A stretch of 64,000 nucleotides of DNA from Candidatus Limnocylindrales bacterium. GTDB taxonomy: Bacteria > Moduliflexota > Moduliflexia > Moduliflexales > JAUQPW01. The position numbers and the translations under genes are program-made. This document shows positions 35,289 to 44,323 of the stretch, in pieces (within the stretch, counting starts at the first letter, position 1; every line of letters begins with the position of its first letter). The stretch covers positions 1 through 64,000 of the forward strand of contig DATMBG010000042.1 of assembly GCA_035559535.1 (NCBI GenBank), given 5' to 3'. The notes under the pieces were generated by a model. It saw only the letters and a list, made by a program, of their open reading frames with translations, was not told the origin of the DNA and searched no databases.

Positions 35289-35930
35289 ATGGGAGATACG
35301 ACCCTATTACAAATCGCCCTGGACTGTACCACCATCCAGGAAGCTCTTGAAATTTCCCGGCAGGTCGAGAATTATGTGGATATTTTAGAAGTAGGAACTC
35401 CTCTCTTAAAATCGGAAGGGCGAAGTGCCATTGTGCACCTTCGAAATCAATTTCCGAATAAGCCGATCTTTGCAGACACCAAAACCATGGATATGGGAGA
35501 CTTAGAGGCCCGCATTGTATTTGAAGCAGGTGCCGATATTATGAGCGTGTGCGGAGTCGCTTCCATAGAGACCATCGAAGCGGCTATAGATCAGGCCAGA
35601 TTGTTGAACAAACAAATTCTTATTGACCTGATTGGGGTTCATGATAAACTCCAGTGTGTAGAACGCCTTCGATGGACGAAGCCCAACTTCATCGGCATAC
35701 AAACCGGAATCGACGAGCAGAGGAAGGGTAAGTTTCCCTATCAGGATCTAGAAATTATCTCTCAGGCCGTTTCTTTCCCCCTTGTTGTGGCCGGAGGTAT
35801 TAGCCTGGATGACATTCCTTACCTTATGATGTTTCGTCCTGCCATTATTGTGGTTGGAGGATTTATAACAAGGGCTAAAGATCTAAAAGCAGCCGCAGAA
35901 ACCATTAAGGAGGCGATCTGCAAGGGATAA
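35289..35930 (+). CDS. 3-hexulose-6-phosphate synthase-like OMPDC-fold enzyme
   Basis: 213-aa (beta/alpha)8 enzyme of the OMP decarboxylase superfamily. LQIALDCTTIQEAL at the start, the superfamily D-x-K-x-x-D motif as FADTKTMDMGD near 60-70, and VVAGGISLDDIPYL near 158-171 fit hexulose-6-phosphate synthase, which condenses formaldehyde with ribulose 5-phosphate. Keto-gulonate 6-phosphate decarboxylase is the close alternative. No phosphohexulose isomerase gene lies beside it and the gene stands alone, so formaldehyde detoxification or pentose synthesis rather than methylotrophy is inferred. Confidence 0.75.
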   Translation: MGDTTLLQIALDCTTIQEALEISRQVENYVDILEVGTPLLKSEGRSAIVHLRNQFPNKPIFADTKTMDMGDLEARIVFEAGADIMSVCGVASIETIEAAIDQARLLNKQILIDLIGVHDKLQCVERLRWTKPNFIGIQTGIDEQRKGKFPYQDLEIISQAVSFPLVVAGGISLDDIPYLMMFRPAIIVVGGFITRAKDLKAAAETIKEAICKG

Positions 35931-36449
35931 ATCCTTAAGAATCGAAGCAGGCTTTCCGGGACCTCCTCGAACCTCCAGGGGTAAGTTTCTTAACTTTCAG
36001 GGGTAGGTTTTCTGAACCTAGCCCCTCCGACTCTCCTTCCCTATAAGGGAAGGGGAGAGCGGGGTATACGCGCCAGGTTAAGACGCCCCTACCCGGTCCC
36101 TCCCCCGTTTCCCAAGGGAGGGACCTTCCCTTCAAAGTTCCTTCCCCTGCAAACCTAAGGTAGGGGCGCAAGGCCTTGCGCCCGTACAACGTCGCGTCTG
36201 ACATTTAGGAGACCCTCCTCATAGATCTCACCCTTATCCTGGCGCGTATGGGAAAGTGGGGACCCGGATGATTTCGGCGAGGGTAGAAGCGCCAGGATAA
36301 GCTGAAAAGCCCCGGTCAAGGGGCGAACAGGGGGTGGCTCCCAACTTATCCCGGCCTGTAGGTTCTTCCCCCCACTTACCAGGGAAGGGACTTTGGGAGG
36401 AAGTCCCCCCTCCCTTGCCATAGCGGGAAGGGGACCGGATCTGATGGGA
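35931..36449. repeat. Repeat-rich intergenic region
   Basis: About 520 nt of repeats: the palindrome GGGCGCAAGGCCTTGCGCCC at 36164-36183, an inverted pair CTTATCCTGGCGC (36233-36245) and GCGCCAGGATAAG (36289-36301), and CCCTCCC/GGGAGGG words from 36095. The stretch 36289-36313 is identical to 19713-19737. No gene is supported. Confidence 0.7.
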
Positions 36450-38201
36450 TTATCTCGGTGCTTGAGGTTGTCTACCGGCCGGAGGTTGACTACCCGTAGG
36501 AGGCTGGCTGCTGGCAGGGTACTGTCCACCAGTAGGAGATTGACCACCGGTAGGGGAAGATCGGGAGGTTCCTGCAGAGACGGTGATATATCTTTTTTCG
36601 GTTTCGCTAAACCGGGCTTCGACGACCTGGACATTATTTCTAAATATGACGATACCGGGGGTTTTATTTAATTCTTGCTGAATTTGATTTCCTATCTCAA
36701 TGGCCAGATTGGAAGCTTCTGCATCGGTAGTCTGGGGTAAAACATTAATTCCTATCAGGGTAGCCTTATCCAAATCTTCATTTCTGAAGGAGACAATTTG
36801 CGGATGAGTCGACAAGAGGGTCGCCCGTAGGGTAATAGCTTTCTGCTCTTCAGGGGAGAGTCCGGATCTTTCGGTGGTTTCTTGTCTTAACCGGGTCAAC
36901 ATCTCTTCTTTGGTGGCGGGTTTAGGAATCCGGGGTACTTGGGGTGCCGGGATCTGAAGAGCTTCCAAGTCTCTTCGAATCCACTGCCGGACCTCTGCCT
37001 GGCGGGGGCCTCCCAACTCTAAATAGGTGCGGTAAAGTTCGATGGCTTTTGCCTTATCCTTTATCACTTCATCCATAAGAATGGCCATATTTAAATAAGC
37101 ATCGGCATTGCGAGGGTCTAATTTTAAGATTTTAGTATATTCTGCCATGGCTTCCCGGGTCTGCCCGTTTCTGTAATACCAGTTTCCTAAAGCCAGATGG
37201 GCCCGATCGTAAGTATCCAGACCCCCATTGGAATTTACAATGCCAATGGTCAGATTATGCAACCGATCCAGGGTAAAATAGGTCGATAAAGGAGGAATGG
37301 TAGAAATCTCCAACCGATAAACTCCCGGTTTTAAAATATGGGGAGAGTCCCCGATGGCAGCGTCCAAAAGTTTCACATCGGTCAGATTTTCGAAGACTTG
37401 ATAGATGGAGTAACGGAGTCGACCTGTTTTTTGGGCAAGGCGGATCAAGTCTTCTTGCGTATGGGTATGGGTATTTAAAAAGTCTCCGTGACCCCGGACA
37501 GCTATACAGCTCAATCCGCGCACAGCATCTTCCGAAGGAGGATTAATTCCGATAACATGGATAACCTGCCCTGTTCTGGCCTGGTCTACTCTCTCAAAGG
37601 TTACTGCGCAGGTATCGGTCTGTCCTATATCACAGGTTTCTTGTCCATCGGATAAAACAAATACGACTTTCCCTCCATTCAGGTTTTGAAAGTCTTTGAT
37701 GGAATCCCGGATAGAGTAAAAAAGGGGAGTCAATCCCTTCGGTTGAATGCCTGGAAGGGTTTCCAATATTTTAGATCCGTTTCCTTTTTCAAAGGGGACC
37801 AGAAGGGTCGTATCCAGGCAATTGTTATCGTATTGACCCCCGTTTACGCGCAGGGCGAACCGGGTGTGCTTGGGGAGATGCTCAACAAGGGTGGTTATCA
37901 GATGTTTGGCAACATCAAGTTTTGTCCGACCCTGTAAGTCCATTTCAGACATAGTTTTGGAAGCATCCAGAATAATCTCTACATTAAGGACTTCTTCATA
38001 GGTAAGATGGGTAGCAACCGGTTTAATGTTTTCATCCAATTTTACAATATTAACCTGGGAAATTTCGGGCTCAGGCCTTGTTTTAGTAGAGACCTGGGTT
38101 TTCAAAAAGGCATCCAGGGCAAAAACTGGAGATCCTGAGGCAAAACTTAACAGCACCATCCAGAAGCAAACTGCTTTAATGGACTGATTAAACGTTTTCA
38201 T
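36450..38201 (-). CDS. Exported VWA-domain protein with TPRs
   Basis: 583-aa exported protein. Signal peptide about 1-28 (SIKAVCFWMVLLSFASGSPV). A von Willebrand A domain spans about 75-280 with MIDAS-like DASKTMS near 79 and LSDGQETCD near 190, containing several Cys. Two or more TPR units follow near 330-400 (ALGNWYYRNGQTREAMAEYT, DPRNADAYLNMAILMDE). The end is a Pro/Gly/Ser-rich tail with repeated PTGGQ units. Likely binds partners at the envelope; function unknown. ATG 38201 with GAGGA just upstream is chosen over 38213. Confidence 0.7.
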   Translation of the reverse strand: MKTFNQSIKAVCFWMVLLSFASGSPVFALDAFLKTQVSTKTRPEPEISQVNIVKLDENIKPVATHLTYEEVLNVEIILDASKTMSEMDLQGRTKLDVAKHLITTLVEHLPKHTRFALRVNGGQYDNNCLDTTLLVPFEKGNGSKILETLPGIQPKGLTPLFYSIRDSIKDFQNLNGGKVVFVLSDGQETCDIGQTDTCAVTFERVDQARTGQVIHVIGINPPSEDAVRGLSCIAVRGHGDFLNTHTHTQEDLIRLAQKTGRLRYSIYQVFENLTDVKLLDAAIGDSPHILKPGVYRLEISTIPPLSTYFTLDRLHNLTIGIVNSNGGLDTYDRAHLALGNWYYRNGQTREAMAEYTKILKLDPRNADAYLNMAILMDEVIKDKAKAIELYRTYLELGGPRQAEVRQWIRRDLEALQIPAPQVPRIPKPATKEEMLTRLRQETTERSGLSPEEQKAITLRATLLSTHPQIVSFRNEDLDKATLIGINVLPQTTDAEASNLAIEIGNQIQQELNKTPGIVIFRNNVQVVEARFSETEKRYITVSAGTSRSSPTGGQSPTGGQYPASSQPPTGSQPPAGRQPQAPR

Positions 38202-38311
38202 AGGGGTCCTCACAGGTTAATCTACGGGTTTCTGTCGTCAAGGGAGTTCACTTAAAGTCATATCTCCCTTGCTACAGAGGTTTTCGGGCTTTGGAGTAGG
38301 TCATTTTTCGC

Positions 38312-38340
38312 TAAGTATCAGAAATTTTATAGTTTGTCAA
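38312..38340 (-). promoter_or_regulatory. Candidate promoter of VWA gene
   Basis: Minus-strand TTGACA (38335-38340) and TACTTA (38312-38317), 17-bp spacing. The -10 is weak. Confidence 0.4.
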
Positions 38341-38418
38341 GAGCAAAACGTAAAAGATAATGTCAAATTCTGGTTTTCTGTTGGAGGGTTCGGGGGAGGA
38401 AGTTTTACGTTTAAAACA

Positions 38419-38447
38419 TTGACAAAAAGAGACTCAACTATTATATT
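38419..38447 (+). promoter_or_regulatory. Sigma70 promoter of dnaK
   Basis: TTGACA (38419-38424), 17 bp, TATATT (38442-38447), 120 nt before the dnaK ATG. Near-consensus; no CIRCE inverted repeat was seen. Confidence 0.75.
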
Positions 38448-38566
38448 AAGGTTGTAATCATATTAATTGTCAAAAGTTTTAGGGTAGGGAAGGTTTTGGA
38501 TCTAATACTTCCATTTCATGACCTAAACAGTTTTCCACCGAGTAAAAACGGGGAAGGAGGTTATTC

Positions 38567-40486
38567 ATGGCTAGCAGTAGCAAAGTTATAGGAATCGATT
38601 TAGGAACGACGAACTCCGTAGTGGCTATTATGGAAGGTGGCGAGCCTACGGTTATCGTTAATCAGGAAGGGAGCCGGTTAACCCCATCGGTAGTAGCTTT
38701 TACAAAAGATGGTGAGCGGTTGGTAGGAAGGATTGCAAAGAATCAGGCCATTACAAACCCTGAAAATACGATCTTCTCTATCAAACGGTTCATGGGACGG
38801 CGGTACGAAGAAGTAACGGAAGAAATTAAAATGGTCCCTTATAAAGTGGTGAGAGCTCCCAACGGGGATGCCCGGGTTGAAATTATGGGTAAGCAGTATT
38901 CCCCACCGGAGATTTCTGCCATGATCTTGCAGAAACTGAAACAGGCGGCAGAAGATTATCTGGGACAAAAGGTTACTCAAGCAGTTATCACCGTGCCGGC
39001 TTATTTCAATGATAGTCAACGACAGGCGACCAAAGATGCCGGTAAAATTGCAGGTCTTGATGTCCTTCGGATTGTCAACGAGCCTACCGCGGCAGCTTTA
39101 GCCTATGGACTTGATAAAAAGAAAGATGAGACCATCGCCGTCTTCGATTTTGGAGGAGGAACCTTTGATATCTCCATTCTGGAGGTTGGAGAAGGGGTAG
39201 TCGAAGTAAAGTCTACCAATGGAGATACCCATTTGGGTGGAGATGACCTGGATCAAAGGATTATCAACTGGTTGGTCAGCGAATTCAAAAAAGATTACGG
39301 CATTGACCTGAGTAAAGATCGAATGGCTTTACAACGGCTTAAGGAAGCTGCAGAAAAGGCCAAGATGGATCTCTCCACGGTTATGGAAACGGAGATTAAT
39401 CTTCCTTTCATTACAGCAGATGCTTCAGGTCCCAAACATCTTAATATGAAGTTGACCCGAGCTAAATTTGAGCAGATGGTCGCAGATCTGCTGGAGAGAA
39501 CCTTAGAACCTACCCGACGGGCTTTGAAGGATGCCGGCCTTGCACCCAGTGATATCGATGAAGTGGTTCTTGTGGGAGGATCTACGCGAATTCCAAAGAT
39601 CCAGGAAATGGTGAGACAATTCTTTGGAAAAGAACCTCATAAAGGGGTTAACCCGGATGAAGTGGTGGCGGTGGGTGCTGCTATTCAGGCAGGAGTTCTT
39701 GTCGGAGAAGTTAAAGACCTTCTCCTCCTGGATGTTACTCCGCTCTCTCTGGGGATTGAGACCCTGGGTGGTGTGACCACAAGGCTCATCGAGCGGAATA
39801 CAACCATTCCAACCCGAAAAAGCGAGATTTTTACAACGGCGGCGGATAATCAAACCAGTGTAGAAATCCATGTGGTTCAGGGCGAACGAGAAATGGCACG
39901 GGATAATAGAACTCTTGCTAGGTTCCATCTGGTAGGAATACCTCCGGCTCCTAGAGGAGTCCCCCAAATTGAGGTGACCTTTGATATCGATGCCAACGGT
40001 ATCGTTAATGTCTCGGCCAAGGATTTAGCTACCGGTAAACAACAGCAGATTACCATTACTTCTTCCAGCGGCTTAACCGACGAGGAAATCAAGAGAATGA
40101 TAAAAGATGCCGAGGCCCATGCCGAGGAAGACAGGAGAAAACGGGAAGAGGTAGAAGTTCGAAACCAGACAGACTCCCTCATTTACAGTACCGAAAGACT
40201 CCTTAATGAAAACCGGGCCAAACTTTCGGAAAGTGATATCAGACCCATTGAAGATGCACTGGCAGAAGCTAAAAGGGCCTTAGAATCCGGTGACGTTTCA
40301 CGTATGCGGCAGGCCAAGGATAATCTGACCCGGGCTTCTCATCGTCTCGCAGAAGCCATGTATCGGCAGGCTGGTGGACAGCAAACCGGTGGATATACCC
40401 AAAGTGGACCCGGCCCAGGTGGAGCAACCGGTGGATCTAAAGGTGGCGATAACGTAGTGGATGCGGAGTTCGAAGATATTAAGTAA
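38567..40486 (+). CDS. dnaK: Chaperone DnaK (Hsp70)
   Basis: ATP-dependent chaperone, 639 aa. [20 protein letters not shown] at the start, [17 protein letters not shown] near 195-210, [16 protein letters not shown] near 335-350, and the substrate domain with [18 protein letters not shown] near 388-405. The Gly/Gln-rich tail ends [11 protein letters not shown], like other bacterial DnaK. No grpE or dnaJ flanks it. GGAGG lies 6-7 nt before ATG. Confidence 0.97.
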   Translation: MASSSKVIGIDLGTTNSVVAIMEGGEPTVIVNQEGSRLTPSVVAFTKDGERLVGRIAKNQAITNPENTIFSIKRFMGRRYEEVTEEIKMVPYKVVRAPNGDARVEIMGKQYSPPEISAMILQKLKQAAEDYLGQKVTQAVITVPAYFNDSQRQATKDAGKIAGLDVLRIVNEPTAAALAYGLDKKKDETIAVFDFGGGTFDISILEVGEGVVEVKSTNGDTHLGGDDLDQRIINWLVSEFKKDYGIDLSKDRMALQRLKEAAEKAKMDLSTVMETEINLPFITADASGPKHLNMKLTRAKFEQMVADLLERTLEPTRRALKDAGLAPSDIDEVVLVGGSTRIPKIQEMVRQFFGKEPHKGVNPDEVVAVGAAIQAGVLVGEVKDLLLLDVTPLSLGIETLGGVTTRLIERNTTIPTRKSEIFTTAADNQTSVEIHVVQGEREMARDNRTLARFHLVGIPPAPRGVPQIEVTFDIDANGIVNVSAKDLATGKQQQITITSSSGLTDEEIKRMIKDAEAHAEEDRRKREEVEVRNQTDSLIYSTERLLNENRAKLSESDIRPIEDALAEAKRALESGDVSRMRQAKDNLTRASHRLAEAMYRQAGGQQTGGYTQSGPGPGGATGGSKGGDNVVDAEFEDIK

Positions 40487-41336
40487 GTAATGCTCGAAGC
40501 CGATTCAGATTTTTTCGGTCTGACTCGGCTTCTTTTTTTTTGTCCTTGGGAGTCTCCAAAATCTTAGGAACCTCTTTGAAACGTTCATCTTTCAGGAAGC
40601 ATCGAAAGGCTTCCAGTCCTAAACACCCTTCTCCAATATGCTCGTGCCGATCCACCCGGCAACCCAGCCCTTTTTTAGAATCGTTGACATGGATGGCTTT
40701 GACTCGGGATAAACCCACCATCCCATCCAACTCCTGTAAAATTCTCTGATAACCCTGTTCGGTGCGAATATCATAGCCGGCTGCCAGAAGATGACAGGTA
40801 TCCAGACAAACCCCAAACCGGGGCTTCTCTTCCACCTGTTCCAAAATCTCGGCGAGATGCTCAAACCGATAACCCAAATTAGTTCCCTGCCCCGCCGTAT
40901 TTTCCAACAAAATCATCACCCGAGATCCCGGGGTTTTCTCCAAAGCCCAATTTAAAGATTCTGCAATGCGTCTGATTCCCTCTGACTCTCCGGCTCCCAC
41001 ATGGGACCCGGGATGCATGACCAGATAAGGAATATCCAACTGATCACATCGCTTCAATTCAATAAGAAAAGCTTCTCGAGACTTCTGAAGAAGCTCCAGG
41101 TCCGGAGAACCCAGATTAATCAAGTAGGAATCATGGGCCACCACCGGGCTAATCCCGGTTTCTTTTTGGGCCTCCTTAAACTTTAAGATCTCCTCCTCGG
41201 TTAGATCTTTAACTTTCCATTGATTGGAATTCTTCGTAAAAATCTGAATCGTCGTACATCCCACTTCTTTTCCCCGCAGAAAGGCCTTATAAAGCCCTTC
41301 GGATATCGACATATGCGCACCGAGTAACTCACTCAC
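40479..41336 (-). CDS. nfo: Endonuclease IV (AP endonuclease)
   Basis: Zn-dependent apurinic/apyrimidinic endonuclease for base-excision repair, 285 aa. [16 protein letters not shown] near 3-18, [13 protein letters not shown] near 67, [19 protein letters not shown] near 145-163, [16 protein letters not shown] near 177-192 and [20 protein letters not shown] near 215-235 carry the His, Glu and Asp metal ligands. Its last codons overlap the dnaK stop tail-to-tail by 8 nt and contain the dnaK terminator. Confidence 0.94.
   Translation of the reverse strand: MSELLGAHMSISEGLYKAFLRGKEVGCTTIQIFTKNSNQWKVKDLTEEEILKFKEAQKETGISPVVAHDSYLINLGSPDLELLQKSREAFLIELKRCDQLDIPYLVMHPGSHVGAGESEGIRRIAESLNWALEKTPGSRVMILLENTAGQGTNLGYRFEHLAEILEQVEEKPRFGVCLDTCHLLAAGYDIRTEQGYQRILQELDGMVGLSRVKAIHVNDSKKGLGCRVDRHEHIGEGCLGLEAFRCFLKDERFKEVPKILETPKDKKKEAESDRKNLNRLRALLT
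40496..40541 (+). terminator. dnaK terminator inside nfo coding end
   Basis: GAAGCCGA pairs with TCGGCTTC, with an inner CAGA/TCTG helix, followed by nine T residues. Canonical intrinsic terminator 10 nt after the dnaK stop, lying wholly within the 3' coding part of the opposite-strand nfo. Confidence 0.85.
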
Positions 41337-41916
41337 CCTGGAGTCCCTCCTCCCATAGATCCACCCTTAGAAACCGAATCGGAGTCTGAACCCAAAGTAC
41401 TCCGAACCCTTCAGGGCCGGATCCCCTCCCCTTGAGAAAGATTATTTCACTTTACTAAACTTAACATCCACAAAACAGATAAGCAAATCCAGTTTTTAAT
41501 CTTCCACAAAAAATTTCCCAAAGATCCAACAGGATTATACTCACTTCATGGACAAAAAAAATTAATTTTTTCTTGTCTTACCGTAACCATTCGCCTGCTT
41601 TTAGGATTTCTTTAAATGAAAGGGAGAAAGATGGGGGTTTAATAAAGTGACCGATGAAAAACCCATATCTTGCGTAAAACCTTTTTAATTTTAAGGAAGG
41701 AGGTTGAGGATATGCTCCGCAAACGATGGATGCTCCGCGCGGTTGCACGTTGCCGCGAGGGTTGTTAACCTGGGTCCTGGGTATGACGTTAAACTGCCCA
41801 GAAGAAGATAAAGGACCCAAACCAGATCGGTGAAGGGGTTTTTATGGCAAACGCGAGCAAGACGACCGGAGATTTAATTTGGAGCGAAGGATATCTGGGA
41901 GTCTAAACGTCAGGAA
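41337..41916. other. Intergenic region before the mercury island
   Basis: About 580 nt. Contains a small hairpin CGCGG/CCGCG near 41735-41760 and a 20-codon frame at 41844-41906 (MANASKTTGDLIWSEGYLGV) with a GAAGGGG box, ending 11 nt before the next gene; leader-peptide status is unproven. No recognised operator. Confidence 0.35.
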
Positions 41917-42348
41917 ATGTCAAAGGCCCTTTTGAAAAAAATGGGAATTCTAGGGACCTATTTTTCTACCACTTTTGCCCTGGGTTGCTGCGGATTTGGT
42001 CCGTTTCTTTATCTGGTGTCAGGGCTTTCGGCTCTAGGTCTGGGGTTCTTGGCTAATTTGTCGTTACCGATTCTGTATACCTCCTTGGGAATGACGGTAG
42101 TCGGGCTTTTGATCTCCTATCGCCATCATCGCCATCCTTTACCCTTCATCTTAGGTCTGGTTGGCTCCGGTATGATTCTCTATCCTTTCCATGAAGCCCT
42201 GGATGTCTGGATTTTCCGGATTTTTTTCTCTACAGGCCTGGCTCTGTTAACCCTGGGGGTTATTTGGGACTTGATAAATCCCAGGAGATGGCTGCATAAA
42301 GGATTGAGACAAGGAGAAGGCTGGACCCCTTCCCTACTACGAAGGTAG
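41917..42348 (+). CDS. Small MerC-like membrane protein
   Basis: 143-aa inner-membrane protein with about four helices. A vicinal Cys pair in helix 1 (ALGCCGFGPFLYLV near 22-35) is the arrangement used by MerT/MerC/MerF to pass Hg(II) across the membrane. Overall layout is closest to MerC-type proteins, but similarity outside the Cys pair is weak. It opens the plus-strand region that encodes MerF, MerE, MerA and MerB. Start codon has no strong ribosome site, so the exact N-terminus is uncertain. Confidence 0.55.
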   Translation: MSKALLKKMGILGTYFSTTFALGCCGFGPFLYLVSGLSALGLGFLANLSLPILYTSLGMTVVGLLISYRHHRHPLPFILGLVGSGMILYPFHEALDVWIFRIFFSTGLALLTLGVIWDLINPRRWLHKGLRQGEGWTPSLLRR

Positions 42349-42565
42349 AGGTTGATGACTTCTCAGTTACGTTCTTCTCGTTGAATCTGCCTCGCTCTTT
42401 ACTTCCACTGAGATTTTGCCGATCTGTTCCAATCGAAATCACTCACCTGGTTTAGAGTCGGTCAGGTTGCCGGGTTAAAAAATTTAAAATTTTTTCCCAT
42501 AGATGATAACCATTTTCATGTTTTAAGGATTTCTATTTACAAAGTAGGTAAAGCCATAGGGGATC

Positions 42566-43150
42566 ATGGGGTATTCGTTTAATAAAATGACCGATGAAGA
42601 GCTCATGGCTCAAGTTCAGAGGGGGGATCAGGCTGCCTTTGAGGAATTATTCAAACGCTACGATCGAAAAATCTTCAATTACTTCCTTCGTTACCTGGGA
42701 GATGAAGAGTTGGCTAAAGACCTTTTTCAAGAAACCTTCCTCCGGGTGTTTCAATTCAGCAAGTCCTATAAGCCGACCACTCACAGTGGACGTTCCTCTT
42801 CTTTTGCAGCCTGGCTCTATACCGTTGCCCGGAATGTGTATAGAAAACAATGGGGACGAGAACCGGTTGAGGGGCGTATGGGAGAGTCCACGTGGGAGAT
42901 GTTAGAAGAAGTTCCAACCCCTAACGCCACGCCTCAGCAGGCAAGGGCCGATCAGGAATTGGTGGAAAAGATCAAACAGGCCCTGGACGCCCTTCCTGAA
43001 AGCCAGCGGGAGGTGGTGATCCTTCATAAGTATCAGGGACTCAGTTATCCTCAAATCGCTCAAGTCCTGGGATGCTCGATAAGTTCTGTGAAGCAAAGGG
43101 CTTTCAGAGCCTATCAGAGCCTCAGGCAGCAATTAGCCGAATATGCCTAA
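42566..43150 (+). CDS. ECF RNA polymerase sigma factor
   Basis: 194-aa sigma-70 family factor. Region 2 about 15-85 (FEELFKRYDRKIFNYFLRYL, AKDLFQETFLRVFQ, FAAWLYTVARNVYRKQW) and region 4 about 130-190 (ALDALPESQREVVILHKYQG, YPQIAQVLGCSISSVKQRAF) with no region 3, as in ECF/RpoE types. The next gene, overlapping by 8 nt, encodes a zinc-finger membrane anti-sigma factor, so it is probably held at the membrane and released by an envelope signal. Target promoters are not identified here. Confidence 0.93.
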   Translation: MGYSFNKMTDEELMAQVQRGDQAAFEELFKRYDRKIFNYFLRYLGDEELAKDLFQETFLRVFQFSKSYKPTTHSGRSSSFAAWLYTVARNVYRKQWGREPVEGRMGESTWEMLEEVPTPNATPQQARADQELVEKIKQALDALPESQREVVILHKYQGLSYPQIAQVLGCSISSVKQRAFRAYQSLRQQLAEYA

Positions 43151-44084
43151 AGAAGAAGGTGAAACGAACATGTGTAACTCCATTGTTGAACAACTGCCCG
43201 CTTATATCGCCGGGGAGCTGGGGGCTGAAGAGAGGGGAGAAGTAGAAAGACATCTGGCTCACTGCGTCTCCTGCACTTCAGAGCTTAAAGCCTTTCAGAG
43301 AACCTGGGATCTGCTGGATCAATGGGAGGATGTGGTCCCATCTCAGGAGCTTCGGAACAGTGTCCTGGCTCAAGTTCAGAAATTAACCGATGCCAAAAGG
43401 ACCAGAAGAGTCGATGGGTGGAGGTACTTTAAAGGCTTTTCCCACATTGTGTATGGCACCTTGACAGCCGTCCTTTCTGTGTTGCTTCTGGTTAGTAAGG
43501 GCGACCCGGCGGGTCGCCCCTACACAGAACCGTTAACCCTTGAGTTTATTCTGGGCTTTAGTGTACTCTGGACCGGCCTTTATATCCTGGCTTTCTGGTT
43601 GGCCGCCGGGAGGGGAGATCCGACAGTTTCACCTGTAAACTTCGATAAAGTCTTTGGACCTGTAGACTTAGCCCGTATTACCTATGTAGGATTGGTTGCC
43701 ATTGTCATTTCCCTGGTTATCTCCTGGCTGGTTCCCATCCACAGTGTCGTAAAATTCTGTCTAACCCAACCCGGCTTGCAGGGGATCAAGGATAAAATCT
43801 CCATAACCGGGTTCTATTTTCTGTTTGGAGGATTGTATGCCTGGATTCCCTTGCTGATGGTAGCTTCCTTTGAAGGAAGAAAAGTCTCTGGGAGCCCTGT
43901 CAGCTACGGGGTATTAACCGGGGTTATCTTTGTGCTCTTAATGGTACCGGGAATTTTCCTTCAATGTGGCTCTTTAACCCTGGGTATGCTGGTAAGTTGG
44001 ATCTTAGGGACGGCATTGGGATCCATGGCCGGGGGTGTTACCGGCTATTGGATCGCGTTCCGGACCCGGGAGGTTTCCTTATGA
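43143..44084 (+). CDS. Membrane anti-sigma factor with zinc finger
   Basis: 313-aa partner of the ECF factor. Residues 10-50 carry the zf-HC2 motif EVERHLAHCVSCTSEL (H-x3-C-x2-C). Then about six to seven helices form a Yip1-like membrane domain. A palindrome at 43499-43519 is inserted in frame, giving KGDPAGRPYTEP between helices. The ATG at 43143 overlaps the ECF gene; an alternative ATG at 43170 gives MCNSIVEQLP and has an AGAAGGTG box. Stop overlaps the merF start (ATGA), so sigma, anti-sigma and merF look cotranscribed. Confidence 0.8.
   Translation: MPKEEGETNMCNSIVEQLPAYIAGELGAEERGEVERHLAHCVSCTSELKAFQRTWDLLDQWEDVVPSQELRNSVLAQVQKLTDAKRTRRVDGWRYFKGFSHIVYGTLTAVLSVLLLVSKGDPAGRPYTEPLTLEFILGFSVLWTGLYILAFWLAAGRGDPTVSPVNFDKVFGPVDLARITYVGLVAIVISLVISWLVPIHSVVKFCLTQPGLQGIKDKISITGFYFLFGGLYAWIPLLMVASFEGRKVSGSPVSYGVLTGVIFVLLMVPGIFLQCGSLTLGMLVSWILGTALGSMAGGVTGYWIAFRTREVSL
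43499..43519. repeat. In-frame GC-rich palindrome inside anti-sigma gene
   Basis: GGGCGACCC-GGC-GGGTCGCCC. Translates in frame as part of a loop of the anti-sigma factor. Similar palindromes usually sit between genes. Confidence 0.75.
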
Positions 44085-44320
44085 CCGAACAAACCTGTAA
44101 TCGGCTCATGAAAACAGGAATGATTGGAGCCATCCTTGCGGCTATCTGCTGTTTTACCCCGGTTTTGGTTATCTTACTGGGCTTGGTGGGACTCAGTACC
44201 GTAGTAGGCTACCTGGACTATGTTCTCATTCCGGCCCTGGGAGCATTTGTGATTCTGGCCGCGTATGCGGTCATTAAAAAGAGACAGTTAGCCTGTTCCG
44301 ATATTCCTAAGGAGGTTTAG
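44081..44320 (+). CDS. merF: Mercuric ion transporter MerF
   Basis: 79-aa inner-membrane Hg(II) importer with two helices. The sequence GAILAAICCFTPVLVILLG near 16-34 with its Cys pair, then LSTVVGYLDYVLIPALGAF, matches MerF closely. A third Cys near residue 72 (QLACSD) corresponds to the C-terminal Cys pair region of MerF. The ATG overlaps the preceding stop. The downstream HMA gene uses an AAGGAGG box that lies inside the merF end. Confidence 0.9.
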   Translation: MTEQTCNRLMKTGMIGAILAAICCFTPVLVILLGLVGLSTVVGYLDYVLIPALGAFVILAAYAVIKKRQLACSDIPKEV

Positions 44321-44323
44321 CCG

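Noticed and set aside
42502-42520. Fur-box-like GATGATAACCATTTTCATG before the ECF gene
   Set aside because: Only a partial match to the Fur consensus and no iron genes nearby; evidence too weak.
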